A DNA stretch of 64,000 nucleotides from NCBI RefSeq assembly GCF_037126465.1, contig NW_026999318.1, forward strand, positions 2,514,447-2,578,446, read 5' to 3'. This document shows positions 44,038 to 54,482 of this stretch, in pieces; the stretch's first letter is position 1; every line of letters starts with the position of its first letter. The notes beneath the pieces are model-generated. The model was given only the letters and a program-made list of their open reading frames with translations, did no database searches and was not told the origin of the DNA. The position numbers were made by a program, and so were the translations under genes. Origin of the DNA: Ornithodoros turicata (lineage: Eukaryota; Arthropoda; Arachnida; Ixodida; Argasidae).

Positions 44038-46429
44038 TGGCTGGAAGGTTGCAGCCGTCGTTCCATTGCTAAAACCTGGAAAGGACCCCTCAAACCCCTC
44101 CAGCTATCGACCCATAGCGCTCACAAGTCGTCTAGGGAAAACATTTGAGCGCATGGTGAATGATCGCCTGATGTATTTCCTTGAAGAAAATAAATGTTTC
44201 GATAAATTCCAGAGTGGCTTCAGAGCTGCGTGCTCGACAACAGATCACCTGCTGCGGCTAGAGACTGCCATCAGGGAAGCATTTGTTCGAAGGCAGCATT
44301 GTGTGTCCGTATTTTTCGACATCGAAAAGGCTTACGACACTGATGGGCGGTATGGTATTCTGCAGGATCTGCACACTCTGGGAATAAGCGGCCGCATGTT
44401 TCACTGCATTGCCAATTTCCTTCAAGGACGATTATTTCGGGTCCAGGCTGGATCGACACTTTCTCGCCCATTCATACAGGAGAACGATGTACCGCAAGGG
44501 TCCGTCCTAAGTGTGACTCTTTTCATTGTAAAGATGAACTCCATAGCAAGTGCCATTCCTCCTTCAGTCAGGTATTCACTGTATGTTGATGACATTCAAA
44601 TTTCTTGTTCCTCTTCCAGCATCGCTAGGTGCGAACGTCAACTCCAACTCACAGTAAACGAATTGGTCAAATGGTCGCACGAAAATAGTTTTAAGTTTTC
44701 CCCGGAAAAGACAGTCTGTGTCTCCTTCTCTAGGGTACGGGGAGTATTTCCCGAACCAACACTTAAAATGGGCAACCACAACATTAATGTAAAGCCTGAG
44801 CATAAATTTCTTGGGCTTATATTTGACCGGAAACTGACGTTCCTTCCGCATCTCAAACACCTCAAGGCAAAAACTATTAAATCTCTAAATCTTCTAAAGG
44901 TGCTTTCTCACCGGTCCTGGGGAGCAGATCGTGACACACTCAAGAAGATTTATGTCTCCACTGTTCTTTCCAAATTGGATTATGGATGTGCTGTGTACGG
45001 CTCAGCACGGCCATCTACACTCAAAATCCTTGACCCGGTACACCACCAAGGACTGCGTTTAGTTCTCGGAGCTTTCAGAAATTCTCCGATACAAAGTCTG
45101 TACATAGAATCAAATCAGTGGTCTTTACAGCAACGTAGGTTTTACCTTGCTGCTTCATATGCACTCAGAATCAGGAGTCACCCCGAGAACCCAGCATATC
45201 AATGTGTGAAGGATACACCATTCAGACAGCACTTCTTGAACAGACCTTCAGCCGTGCCTTTTTTCAGCATTAGAATGTCACAAGCAGTCGAACACTATGG
45301 CTTTCCGGAATTCACCTCTATGATCCTTGAGACAACTAAGAAAATCTCTCCATGGCAGCCACCTCCAAAATGCAACATGTGCCTTTCCAGATACAACAAA
45401 CGTGATACTGCTAACACCGTACTGCAGCAGGAATTTGAAGTGCTAAAGGGTAGCTTTGTCAGCCATGTAGAGTTGTACACTGATGGCTCAAAGACTATTT
45501 CCGGGGTATCGTGTGCTGTGGTCACTGGCACAGTTACAAGGTCACATCGTTTGAAAGCCACTATGTCCGTTTTCAAAGCGGAAGTGTATGCCATTATTTT
45601 AGCCCTCAACTATATTTTGCAAAATCATATCAAATCATCAGTCATATACAGAGATTCTTTGAGTTCCTTACAGACTATCTGTAGCATTCGTTGCACAAAA
45701 GACCCCATTGTTCACCGTGCAAGGAGCCTAGCAAGCACTATAGCTAACAGGGCTTATCGGCTACTGTTCTGCTGGGTACCCAGCCATGTTGGGATACCCG
45801 GAAACAAAAAGGCCGATCGAGCAGCTGCTGCTGCCCTAACAAAAGACATAACGCTCTTCGACATTCCATCAAAAGATCTCAGGTTATGTTTAAAAAGCAG
45901 CATTAACAGACACTGGCAAAGCTCTTGGGACCAACAGACAAGCAACAAATTACACACTACAAAACCAAAGATAGGCCCTTCTCCATCTGCATCCAATAGA
46001 CTGCATGAGGTGCTATCTTGTCGGCTCCGCTTGGGGCACACATATTTAACACATGGATATCTCTTACGGGAAGAAGACCCTCCTGAATGCAGTGACTGTG
46101 GGGAACAGCTCACAATCCTTCATATCCTTATTGTATGCCCAGCATATCAGCATCTTCGTGAACGTCATTTTGTTTTATTCTATAGAAACTTCTTACCACT
46201 CCACCCGGAGCTTTTGCTGGGCGATGAAAGTTTCATACTCTTTGAAAAGATCTATATGTTTTTTAGAGATACCGGGTTTTTAAAGGATCTGTGATTTTAA
46301 TTACTAACCCAGCACTCAACACTGTTTTAGTAAATAGACAAATTTTACCCAGATAAAACTTACACTAGTATTTGGCGCATTATGGCCTTAGTAGCTAATG
46401 CGCCAGAAAAACCCAAATCAAATCAAATC

Positions 46430-47140
46430 ACATAGGCCAAAACAAGTTAATCCTTGGTTGCTTAGTCATTTGCACAATATTCCAGGCCTACACAGTCTTG
46501 TTTTATAGCGTGTGGCAGCACAATTTTCTCCATTTAATGCAATGCCAATGCGCACACTATGATGGCCAATTATAAGTGAAACCATTGACTGATCTCTTCC
46601 AATGAAATGAGACAAGCACCTTTGTTTTTCAAAGTACTCCTTGTTTGCATGCACAACAAACAACTTCTTTATAGTGAACCCTCATGTAGCAAAAACATGA
46701 ATGTAGTGTAGTCATAGGCGCCGACTGCGGGAGTGCTTGGGGGCTTGAGCCCCCCCGGAACTTCCCTAGGCGGGGCCAGGCTCCCTCCGGGAAGTCTACC
46801 CGGCTGACACTCAAGATGAAAGTTTTGAGAGATATCCTAAGAATCAATTGCGTGTTGCATGTGATTGATAATGTAAAAGTTCGTCTCATAACGTCACAAC
46901 ACGGAATTCCTGATACCCTGCCCGACCTCTCTCTATGGGCGGGGGCGTTGTGCCCCGGCCCCCTCCGGCAGATTGAAAACCCAGGTGTAAATACTGAAGT
47001 GGTTCCACTTACAAGTGGTTCCAGTTGCAAGTGGTTCCACTTGCAAGTGGTCCCAGTTGCGGTCCTTCAGGTTGCTGCTGCTTGTCCGAGCTTGAAATAA
47101 GGACTATACACACGAAAGAGATGTGAAGGTACACTGTTTC
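46430..47140. other. 3' flank of the BEN gene, no recognised coding sequence
   Basis: A minus frame at 46,466-46,663 (EKQRCLSHFIGRDQSM...) is open but unrecognised. A GC-rich repeat edge (GGCGCCGACTGCGGGAG) lies near 46,717-46,733. Confidence 0.3.
46999..47062. repeat. 16-bp tandem repeat, four units
   Basis: Four consecutive units of the form GTGGTYCCASTTRCAA. The unit alternates GTGGTTCCACTTACAA and GTGGTTCCAGTTGCAA. Confidence 0.85.
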
Positions 47141-47146
47141 TTTATT
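47141..47146 (-). terminator. poly(A) signal of the BEN gene
   Basis: AATAAA on minus, 8 bases after the stop codon at 47,156-47,154. Confidence 0.65.
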
Positions 47147-47153
47147 GTTTCTC

Positions 47154-47290
47154 TTAATTATTAGTTTTCAATAAATTACGTTTTGCTGCCTTGCGGACGT
47201 CTTGGATTTTACCGCTTAAAATGGAGCCTATATTCGTAATTGTGTCTGCGACGTCCACGTGACGCATCTTGCCCCAGTGTGCCACTGTTT
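47154..47290 (-). CDS. BEN-domain protein, terminal exon
   Basis: The acceptor TTTTCTTTCTACAG precedes 47,290. The exon completes the split codon left by the BEN exon (g|aa) and encodes ETVAHWGKMRHVDVADTITN, continuing to a basic end (RKAAKRNLLKTNN) and stop. It supplies the last helix region of the BEN domain. Confidence 0.75.
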
Positions 47291-47392
47291 CTGTAGAAAG
47301 AAAATGGGGGGGGGACATGAGAGCTGCATGTACTATGCTACTATGGTCATATCATGCATGGTTTTGGTACCTTCGCAAAATGAGAAGCTTAC

Positions 47393-47615
47393 CAATAACG
47401 AGTTTGACTTTCTCCGGGGTTAATTCTTTCCTTGGCAATATGCCAGGGTTACATTTCTCTCTTGGAGCTACTCTCCCCCCAAAGCTCCGCTCACACAGCA
47501 CTGCATTTCCCCAGAGTGCCTGGGCCATACCCTTGGCAACAAGGGTTAGTCTGCTATTCTTTAAGACCCGTAGGGCAGCTGTCCCAGCAATAGTATATCC
47601 ATTGTTGACATGGTA
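47393..47615 (-). CDS. BEN-domain protein, exon with the BEN core
   Basis: 223-nt exon with acceptor ATCATTGCAG and donor TTG|GTAAGC. It encodes NSRLTLVAKGMAQALWGNAV then LCERSFGGRV and LTPEKVKLVIG. This is the BEN layout: a helix with ALW...L..RS..G, then L.P.KV..I. BEN domains bind DNA and serve in chromatin repression in animals. The exon starts in phase 0 and ends after one base of a codon; both agree with its neighbours. The whole gene is minus and spans about 61,830 to 47,154. All four introns between recognised exons keep consistent phase, and the coding exons carry no stop. The gene therefore looks functional, although its introns are full of transposons. The 5' exon(s) are not identified. 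Confidence 0.78.
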
Positions 47616-48274
47616 CTGCAATGATAAAAGAAGTTGATGCCACTTTTATATGCGTTCATAACATATGCTGTGACTGACTAATACACATCAGATTAATATG
47701 TATATACTTATCCACTTAAAGGGAGACTCCGCATCAAAAACGTGGTAAGGTAACATTGAGACATCAATCCGTACCACCCCGGCGTCGGGAACTTGGCGCC
47801 CCCATCGCCCGGCAGCAGCCGCAGTAGCCCCCTCCTGCACTCACGGTTGGGTCGCCGCAGGAGGGAGACCCCCACGTATAGCTGTGCGTGGCTTTCCCGT
47901 GTCTGGGGAAGGGAGGATCCTGGCGGTTGAGTGGACCCGGAGGTTGTTTAGGACCCTTCGGGGCCCCTCCGGGAAAGCAACACACCGCTTTGGCCCCTGC
48001 TTCCCGTAGACGGGTGATCCTGGAAGGCCCGGCCAGGACTATTCAGCTAGTCGCCATCCCCCTTTTCGTTGCTTTCTCTTTCTCTACTTCTTCAACCCCT
48101 CTCTTTCCTTTTTCACCTTCTTTGCCGGCAAGGGTCAACCTTGGGCAGTACTTCTTCCTTTAGAAAACTGCACTCGGGTATAGTGCAGAGGCAGTGTTAA
48201 CGTGTGGGACACGTTCCCTCGTTGGGCTCCATGGTGGGTGACACACTTCTGCACCGAATCACTTCCTCCACTTT

Positions 48275-49504
48275 ATGGATAGCACTCACTCAAAAAACCC
48301 TGATCGGCGTCACAAAAGGCACCGCACCGAAGTTCAAACGTTGCAGTTCTTCAACTCCACTGCAGAACCATGGTTCCCGAAGATTTTCATCCTTCAGGCT
48401 GAGGATCAGTCAAAAGCACTAGCTAGTATATCTCCGTTCCTCGTTGCTAAAACTCTTGAACAAGTCATTGGTAAAGCATACAATGCAAAAAAATTGAGAA
48501 CTGGTGACATCCACATTGAGGTACAGAACCGGCAACAGAGCTCAGCACTGTTGTCGCTAAAGCAAATTGGTGATATTCCAGTCTTAGTGACTGCGCACCG
48601 CACGCTCAACACAGTCAGAGGTGTTATCTCTTGTGAGGAGCTACTGCAGTGCTCCGAGACAGAGATCGAGGAGGGTTTAAAAGACCAAGGGGTGATCAGT
48701 GCCAAACGAATATCCATCCGCAGGGACAACAAGGAAATACCTACCAGGCACGTCATATTATCTTTCCAGTTGCACACACTCCCCACAGAAATAAAGGCTG
48801 GGTATGTAAACTGTCACGTCCGACCTTACATACCCAACCCACGTCGATGTTTCAAGTGCCAGAGATTTGGCCACCATTCCCAAGTGTGCCGTGGACGCCT
48901 GATATGCCCCAAGTGCGCAGGTGACGGCAATGACCATACTCCAGAGTCATGTAAGAACACTTTCCGTTGTGTCAACTGCGAAGGCAACCACCCATCCTAT
49001 TCAAGAAGCTGCCCACGTTTTAGCGACGAAAAAGAAATCTTGAAAATTAAGACTGTACAGCAGCTCACCTACAAAGCAGCGAAAACGCAACTGGAGTTTC
49101 AGAAAAAAGGATCTTTCTCTGAAGCGGTGCGCCGGGGAGTGGCATCGCTCAGAGTATCGGTGGGGACCCAAACTTGTGGGCCTCCACTCCACACTCCCCA
49201 AACACAAGAAAAGTCTGCGGAGAGTTCGCCTCCGCCGGCTCCCGCCACAATCTCTACGGAGGTTGATGGTGCGTTTTCAGTTTGGGATGGGCTCACTGGG
49301 AGCTCATCCCAGACTGCCACACACTCAATGGAGCTTGACGACGATGACTGCATGTCGCAGAAATCGTCGTCAAGTCTTCCAAGTACTCTAGACCAGAGAG
49401 CTCCTTCTCAAGGGAAGGAGCAAAGAGAAAAGCACGGAGGTCGCGGTAGAGGCAAGTCGAAGGAGAAACAGAGGCTTCCCCCGCCAAGGGTCATACCCCC
49501 TTAA
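48275..49504 (+). CDS. LINE-3 ORF1 gag-like protein, intact
   Basis: 409 residues from ATG at 48,275 (MDSTHSKNPDRRHKRHRTEV). Zinc region after RPYIPNPR: CFKCQRFGHHSQVC (CX2CX4HX4C), CPKCAGDGNDHTPESC and CVNCEGNHPSYSRSC. The N-terminal KALASISPFLVAKTLEQVIG matches the same region of the other ORF1s. The acidic DDDDCMSQKSSSSLP and basic tail are also present in the remnant at 19.6 kb. It ends TAA, and the ORF2 ATG follows after six bases (no TAATG overlap). Confidence 0.85.
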   Translation: MDSTHSKNPDRRHKRHRTEVQTLQFFNSTAEPWFPKIFILQAEDQSKALASISPFLVAKTLEQVIGKAYNAKKLRTGDIHIEVQNRQQSSALLSLKQIGDIPVLVTAHRTLNTVRGVISCEELLQCSETEIEEGLKDQGVISAKRISIRRDNKEIPTRHVILSFQLHTLPTEIKAGYVNCHVRPYIPNPRRCFKCQRFGHHSQVCRGRLICPKCAGDGNDHTPESCKNTFRCVNCEGNHPSYSRSCPRFSDEKEILKIKTVQQLTYKAAKTQLEFQKKGSFSEAVRRGVASLRVSVGTQTCGPPLHTPQTQEKSAESSPPPAPATISTEVDGAFSVWDGLTGSSSQTATHSMELDDDDCMSQKSSSSLPSTLDQRAPSQGKEQREKHGGRGRGKSKEKQRLPPPRVIPP

Positions 49505-49510
49505 CACACA

Positions 49511-52500
49511 ATGTGCAGAGTCCCTTTGCTCTTCCTTATTTCCATTCTAATTATGGGACAGGTTTTCCTTCAGTGGAATTGTCGAGGCCTCTACAGCAAC
49601 ATTGATGATGTACACGATCTTTTTGAAAAGTACACAGCCGTCTGTTTCTGCCTACAAGAGACATACCTACACGAAGAAAACCTAAACCCTTTCCGCCGAC
49701 ATAATATTTTCAGGAAGGACCGCACAGACAGCGCACGTGCATCTGGTGGTGTGGCTGTAGTCCTTCCACAGTGCATACCTGCAAAACATTTTCCACTCGT
49801 TACAGACTTGGAGGCAGTAGCAGTCGAAGTATGCCTCGACAGGACTTTCACGGTTTGTTCACTGTACCTGCCCCCATCAGTGGTAATAGAGCAAAGAGAT
49901 TTCGAAGACTTATGCAATCAACTCCCCCAGCCGTTTATGATTTTAGGCGACCTGAATGCCCACAATCCTTTGTGGAGAAGTTCAAAACTAGATGCACGGG
50001 GGAAAATGTTGGAGAGGGTCCTCCTTTCGGGGTCACTCTGTCTTCTGAATACTGGGCTACCTACATATGTGAACTCTTCAACACAAAATTTTTCTTGCAT
50101 AGACATTTCACTATGCAGCCCATCTATTTTCCAGTTTCTTGACTGGACAGTCGAACAGAATCCCCGAGGTAGCGACCATTTTCCGCTCATTATTAAATTT
50201 CGTGGTCACACTAACAACATAAGAACACGTCCACCACGGTGGAAATTACAAGAGGCAAATTGGGAAATATTTGAAAGAGAAGCCAGTTTCCCATCTTCTG
50301 CTTTTCAGGGTTTAAATGTTGAGGAGGCAAATAAGTTGATCACTCATACAATTATAAATGCCGCTGAACAGTCCATTCCACAAACATCTGGCCGACTCCC
50401 CAAGCGCTCCAAGCCTTGGTGGACGAGCGATTGTGGAAGCACACGCAAAGAACAAAACCGGGCGTGGGGTGTCTTTCGACGGCACCCCACTACAACAAAC
50501 CTAATTGCTTTCAGGAGAGCTAGAGCAAAAGCACGTTGGACGCGAAAGCAAGCAAAGAAATAATCTTGGAGAAACTTCGTATCATCCTTAAATGCTACAA
50601 CTCCATCAAAAATAATATGGAACAGACTAAAGAAAATAAAGGGCGACTATACAAGCTTCTGTGTACCATTGTTAGAAATAAATGGTACAGTGTGTCAAAG
50701 TATGGAGGAGCAGGCCAATGACCTCGGGGAACATTTCCAACAAGTGTCAAGTTCATCGCATTACAGCAGAGATTTCCTAAAAATTAAATCATCTGCTGAA
50801 AGGCAAGCAATTGACAGTGGGTCAGATGAGAAGTGTGGTTACAACTCACCTTTTTCAATGGCGGAACTACAAAGGGCTCTGTCATCCCCTAAAAACTCGG
50901 CACCTGGACCTGATCGCATAGTGTACTCCATGCTTAAACATCTGTCTTTAACTTCATTAAAGTCTCTCCTGGATTTCTTTAATTTTATCTGGCGAGAAGG
51001 TGTTCTCCCTTCTGGCTGGAAGGAGGCAACCATAGTTCCACTGCTGAAGCCAGGGAAAGATCCCTCGCACCCATGCGGTTACCGACCCATAGCGCTGACA
51101 AGTTGTCTGGGGAAGACCTTTGAGCGCATGGTCAATAACCGTCTTATGTATTTTCTAGAAGAAAATAATTGTTTAGATAAATATCAGTGTGGCTTTAGAG
51201 CTGCGTGCTCAACAGTCGACCAACTTTTGCGTTTGGAGACTACCATTAGAGAAGCCTTCGTCAGGAAACAGCACTGTATGTCTGTTTTCTTCGATCTAGA
51301 GAAGGCATACGATACAGCATGGCGATATGGTATCCTTCGAGACTTGCATGCACTTGGTATACGTGGCAGAATGTTCCAATGTATTACCAATTTCCTACAG
51401 GGGAGAACTTTCAGGGTACAAGTTGGGACAACACTATCTCGTCCATTCATCCAGGAAAATGGTGTCCCGCAGGGGTCCGTACTTAGCGTGACCCTTTTCA
51501 TCGTAAAAATGAACTCTATAGCAAGTGTTATCCCTACAACAATCAAGTATTCATTGTACGTCGACGATGTTCAGATTTCTTATTGCTCCTCTAACCTATC
51601 GGTGTGCGAACGTCAGCTACAGCTAACAATAAATAAGCTGGTTAGATGGTCTCAGGAAAATGGCTTCAAATTCTCTCCCGACAAGACAGTTTGTGTTCGT
51701 TTCTCGAAGGTTCGGGGAATGTTCCCAGAGCCCACCCTTTCTATGTGCAACCAAAGTATAAGCGTGAAACCTGAACACAAATTCCTCGGTCTTATTTTCG
51801 ACGAAAAACTGTCTTTCTCGGCTCACCTGAAAACTCTCAAGAAAAAATGCATTAAGTCTTTGAACATTTTAAAGGTACTCTCACACCGATCATGGGGCGC
51901 AGATCGCGATACATTACACCGGATCTATGTCTCCACTGTCCTTTCAAAACTTGATTACGGTTGTGTGGTGTATGGGTCAGCACCGCCTTCTACTCTGAAA
52001 ATGTTGGACCCTGTACATCACCTGGGACTGCGCCGGGTACTTGGAGCATTCCGGACCTCGCCAGTCGAGAGTCTTTACGTAGAAGCCAATGAGTGGTCTC
52101 TCGAAAGACGGCGGTTCTACTCAGGTTCTACCTGAGTACGTCATATGCATTAAGGATTAGAGGTTACCCACAAAACCCGGCGATCCCTGCTATAAGAGAG
52201 ACACAATATAAACAACTCTTTTTGAACAGACCTTCAGCGGTATTGCCATTTAGTATGCGCATGTCGCAGGAAATTGAGCACTATGGCTTTTCAGAATATA
52301 ACTCATTGATCCTTGAGTGCAGCAAAAAAATCTCACCATGGCAACCTTATCCAAAATGTGATAAATCACTGACCAGATTCGACAAACGTGATACGCCAAG
52401 CATTGTATTGAAACAGGAATTCGAGCACCTAAAGAGAACCTTTGGCAGCCATATTGAATTCTACACTGATGGATCAAAAACAAATACCAGGGTTTCATGT

Positions 52501-53283
52501 GCTATGGTTACTGGAATAGTTACACGTTCACACCGTCTAAAGAGCACCATGTCTATTTTTACTGTTGAAGTGTATGGAATAATTTTAGCCCTCAACTACA
52601 TCCTACAAAATCACATAAGATCCTCAGTAATATACACAGATTCTCTCAGTTCTCTGCAGGCTATTTGTAACATACACCCCACTAAAAACCTGGTAGTTGC
52701 TCGTGCAAGGAGCCTGGCAAGCACTATAGCTAATAGGGCCTAGCAGCTACTCTTCTGCTGGGTACCCAGTCATGTTGGGATACCTGGCAATGAGCGAGCT
52801 GATCATGCTGCTACGGCTGCGCTAACAAGTGACATAACCCCTTTCGAAATTCCATATCAAGACCTCAAACTATGTCTAAAAAGATGCATCAATAACGACT
52901 GGCAGACATCTTGGGACCAGCAAACCAATAATAAATTACACAGTATCAAGCCCTATGTAGGCTCCAGTTCACCTGGTATGTCCAGTCGACTATATGAAGT
53001 GCTATCCTCTCGCCTTCGTTTGGGACACACATACTTGACGCATGGGTATCTTCTTCGAGGAGAAGACCCACCGGAATGCAACCACTGTGGGAAACAGCTT
53101 TCAATCATTCACATCCTCATCACGTGTCCAGCGCACCAACATCTTCGTCAACATCATTTTGCTCCTTTTTATAGAACCTTCTTGCCCCTCCACCCAATGC
53201 TTCTGCTGGGGGATGACAGCTTTGTTCCTTTTGAAAACGTATATAGGTTTTTTAAAGATACTGGGTTTTTAAAGCATCTGTGA
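49511..53283 (+). pseudogene. LINE-3 ORF2, two nonsense codons and one 11-bp duplication
   Basis: The endonuclease (ILIMGQVFLQWNCRGLY..., LQETYLH, GDLNAHN, GSDHFPL) is intact up to a TAA at 50,561-50,563. The same frame then continues through the reverse transcriptase (FFDLEKAYDTAWRYGIL, YVDDVQIS) to about 52,120. There a tandem GGTTCTAC-containing duplication shifts frame. RNase H (YTDGSKT) follows, a TAG lies at 52,741-52,743, then WVPSHVGIPGNERAD and the C-terminal CNHCGKQ...C finger. GDLNAHN replaces GDFNAHN of LINE-1. Few lesions imply a young copy. Confidence 0.88.
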
Positions 53284-53949
53284 TTTTAAATACTAATGCA
53301 CAGTTACTCACATTTTAGTCCTACACACGTACCTTTTAACTAACTAGTCTTCAGTGGTATTTGGCGCATTATGGCCTTTGTAGCTGATGCGCCAATAAAA
53401 CCCGAATCAAATCAAAATAAAAAAAATCCGTACCACATGATATTTCAGTACATACAATTTCACATCCCCAAGTGGCCCAGATGATTAGAAAATGAATATT
53501 TTGCTTTGAGGAATTAGGCGCTTCTCCACGGAAAAGCAGTCCAGCAACATTGTGCTTCACCTGACCGGTATTCCTCGTGTTCGGCTTTCTGCAAGTTTTG
53601 CTGTTACCACTGGCGAATATTTTAGAACGAAATCGAGGAAGCAGACGACTGGTCATCCACGCGACACGAAGAAGTTACAAGGCACGTGCCCGAAAAACAG
53701 CAGGTGTTCCACACCAGACTACCGGTGACGTCACGCATGGTATAGGAGGTAGTATAGAGGGAACCTTCGGGAGTTTCGGTTTCGTTTTGACCTTCCCAGC
53801 TCTTTTAGCAACAAACAAGTCCCCGTTTGTCAAACCAACTGTATATCTCATTTCAGAAGGATGTATCAAACTTATTTACGCAGCCATTATAATAGTTTCG
53901 GATTACCCCGGAGTCTCCCTTTAACTGCATAGATAGGTAAGATACTCAC

Positions 53950-54029
53950 TCGACCATTCATCATTTCTGTGAATGGTGGTACACCAACTGTGGCGGACAC
54001 GCTCCTCTCTGGATTGCCTTGTAGTTCAC
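53950..54029 (-). CDS. BEN-domain protein, 80-nt exon
   Basis: Acceptor TTACTATAG, donor CGA|GTGAGT. It begins with the last two bases of a split codon and ends in phase 0, matching the exons on both sides. It encodes GELQGNPERSVSATVGVPPF then TEMMNGR, a linker before the BEN core. Confidence 0.6.
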
Positions 54030-54331
54030 CTATAGTAAGGAGCGAAGTGGGAAACTATAAGCAATTTCTTGCCCTACATGCACATCGGAAACACACCACT
54101 TATAATATTAAGCAGAGTTTCGAGCTTGGCAAGAAAGAACCATGGGACGACAAAAATACTAATCGGTCCTGTGTCCACTTACACAAAATAGCATACGTCG
54201 CCGCAATTGCTTACTATTTTTTAACACTTTGTCATTGGCCCCCTTGTTTGCTGTGGGTGTTCTGCCACAAGGTGCTCCGGCGTTTGATGTACTAGCCACG
54301 TCTATTCAGGAAAAAGATAAGATAATGTCTG

Positions 54332-54470
54332 TGAAGGAAACAGGCGGGACAACCTTCATGTTGCGTGATACTCAAGAAAGTGATTTATTCGAGAGGAGAT
54401 CGTGCCGGAAACGGCTCGGCGCGAGAGAATAGCGATGGCGCTGTATGGCGATGGCGCTGGAACCGCTACA
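54332..54470 (-). repeat. 3' LTR of the gypsy element
   Basis: 139 bp, TGTAGCGGTTCC...CCTTCA on minus, identical to 58,524-58,662. Very short for a gypsy LTR. Confidence 0.93.
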
Positions 54471-54482
54471 GTTGCCCCCCTC
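54471..54482 (-). promoter_or_regulatory. polypurine tract
   Basis: GAGGGGGGCAAC lies between the pol stop codon (TAG, 54,485-54,483) and the 3' LTR, where plus-strand priming is expected. Confidence 0.7.

Larger units (their letters stand above)
40694..46294 (+). pseudogene. LINE-2 ORF2, broken by a deletion and a transposon insertion
   Basis: Segment 1 (40,694 to about 41,910) carries the endonuclease (LQETYLN, GDFNAHN, GSDHFPV). A short deletion near 41,910 changes frame. Segment 2 runs to the CACTA-like insertion at 42,224. Segment 3 (44,040-46,294) carries the reverse transcriptase (FFDIEKAYDT, YVDDIQ), RNase H (YTDGSKT, AEVYAI, YRDSLSS, WVPSHVGIPG) and the C-terminal CSDCGEQ...C finger. 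In LINE-1 the corresponding positions are YTDSLSS and GNEVAD; here they are YRDSLSS and GNKKAD. The copy is dead. Confidence 0.88.
39240..46425 (+). mobile_element. full-length LINE, same family as LINE-1, interrupted by a CACTA-like element (LINE-2)
   Basis: The 5' UTR matches LINE-1 for about 190 bp, starting at the same CCCCGCAGGGGG. ORF1 and ORF2 are collinear with LINE-1. The 3' end has the GGCGCATTA...TAATGCGCC hairpin and an AAATC tail (46,410-46,429). I could not find a clear TSD. A 1,814-bp DNA transposon sits in ORF2 at 42,224-44,037. Other lesions: a frameshift in ORF1 near 39,738 and a small deletion in ORF2 near 41,910. Confidence 0.9.
47778..53424 (+). mobile_element. full-length LINE with 12-bp TSD (LINE-3)
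   Basis: Flanked by AATCCGTACCAC (47,766-47,777 and 53,425-53,436). The 5' UTR (47,778-48,274) differs from LINE-1/-2 but matches the inverted repeat at 20,549-21,130. ORF1 is intact. ORF2 has three lesions. The 3' end has the GGCGCATTA...GATGCGCC hairpin and an AAATC-type tail. Orientation is antisense to the BEN gene. Confidence 0.92.
47720..53920. mobile_element. TTAA-flanked DNA element (net ~540 bp) hosting LINE-3
   Basis: Ends AGGGAGACTCCG (47,720) and its inverse CGGAGTCTCCCT (to 53,920) are each flanked by TTAA (47,716-47,719 and 53,921-53,924). Removing LINE-3 and one TSD leaves about 542 bp. TTAA targets occur in piggyBac and Kolobok. The GG-rich end fits Kolobok or a related MITE. 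It lies in the intron between BEN exons at 47,615 and 53,950. Confidence 0.75.

Noticed and set aside
39240..46430. A target-site duplication for LINE-2
   Set aside because: The sequences before CCCCGCAGGG and after the AAATC tail do not match beyond a few bases.
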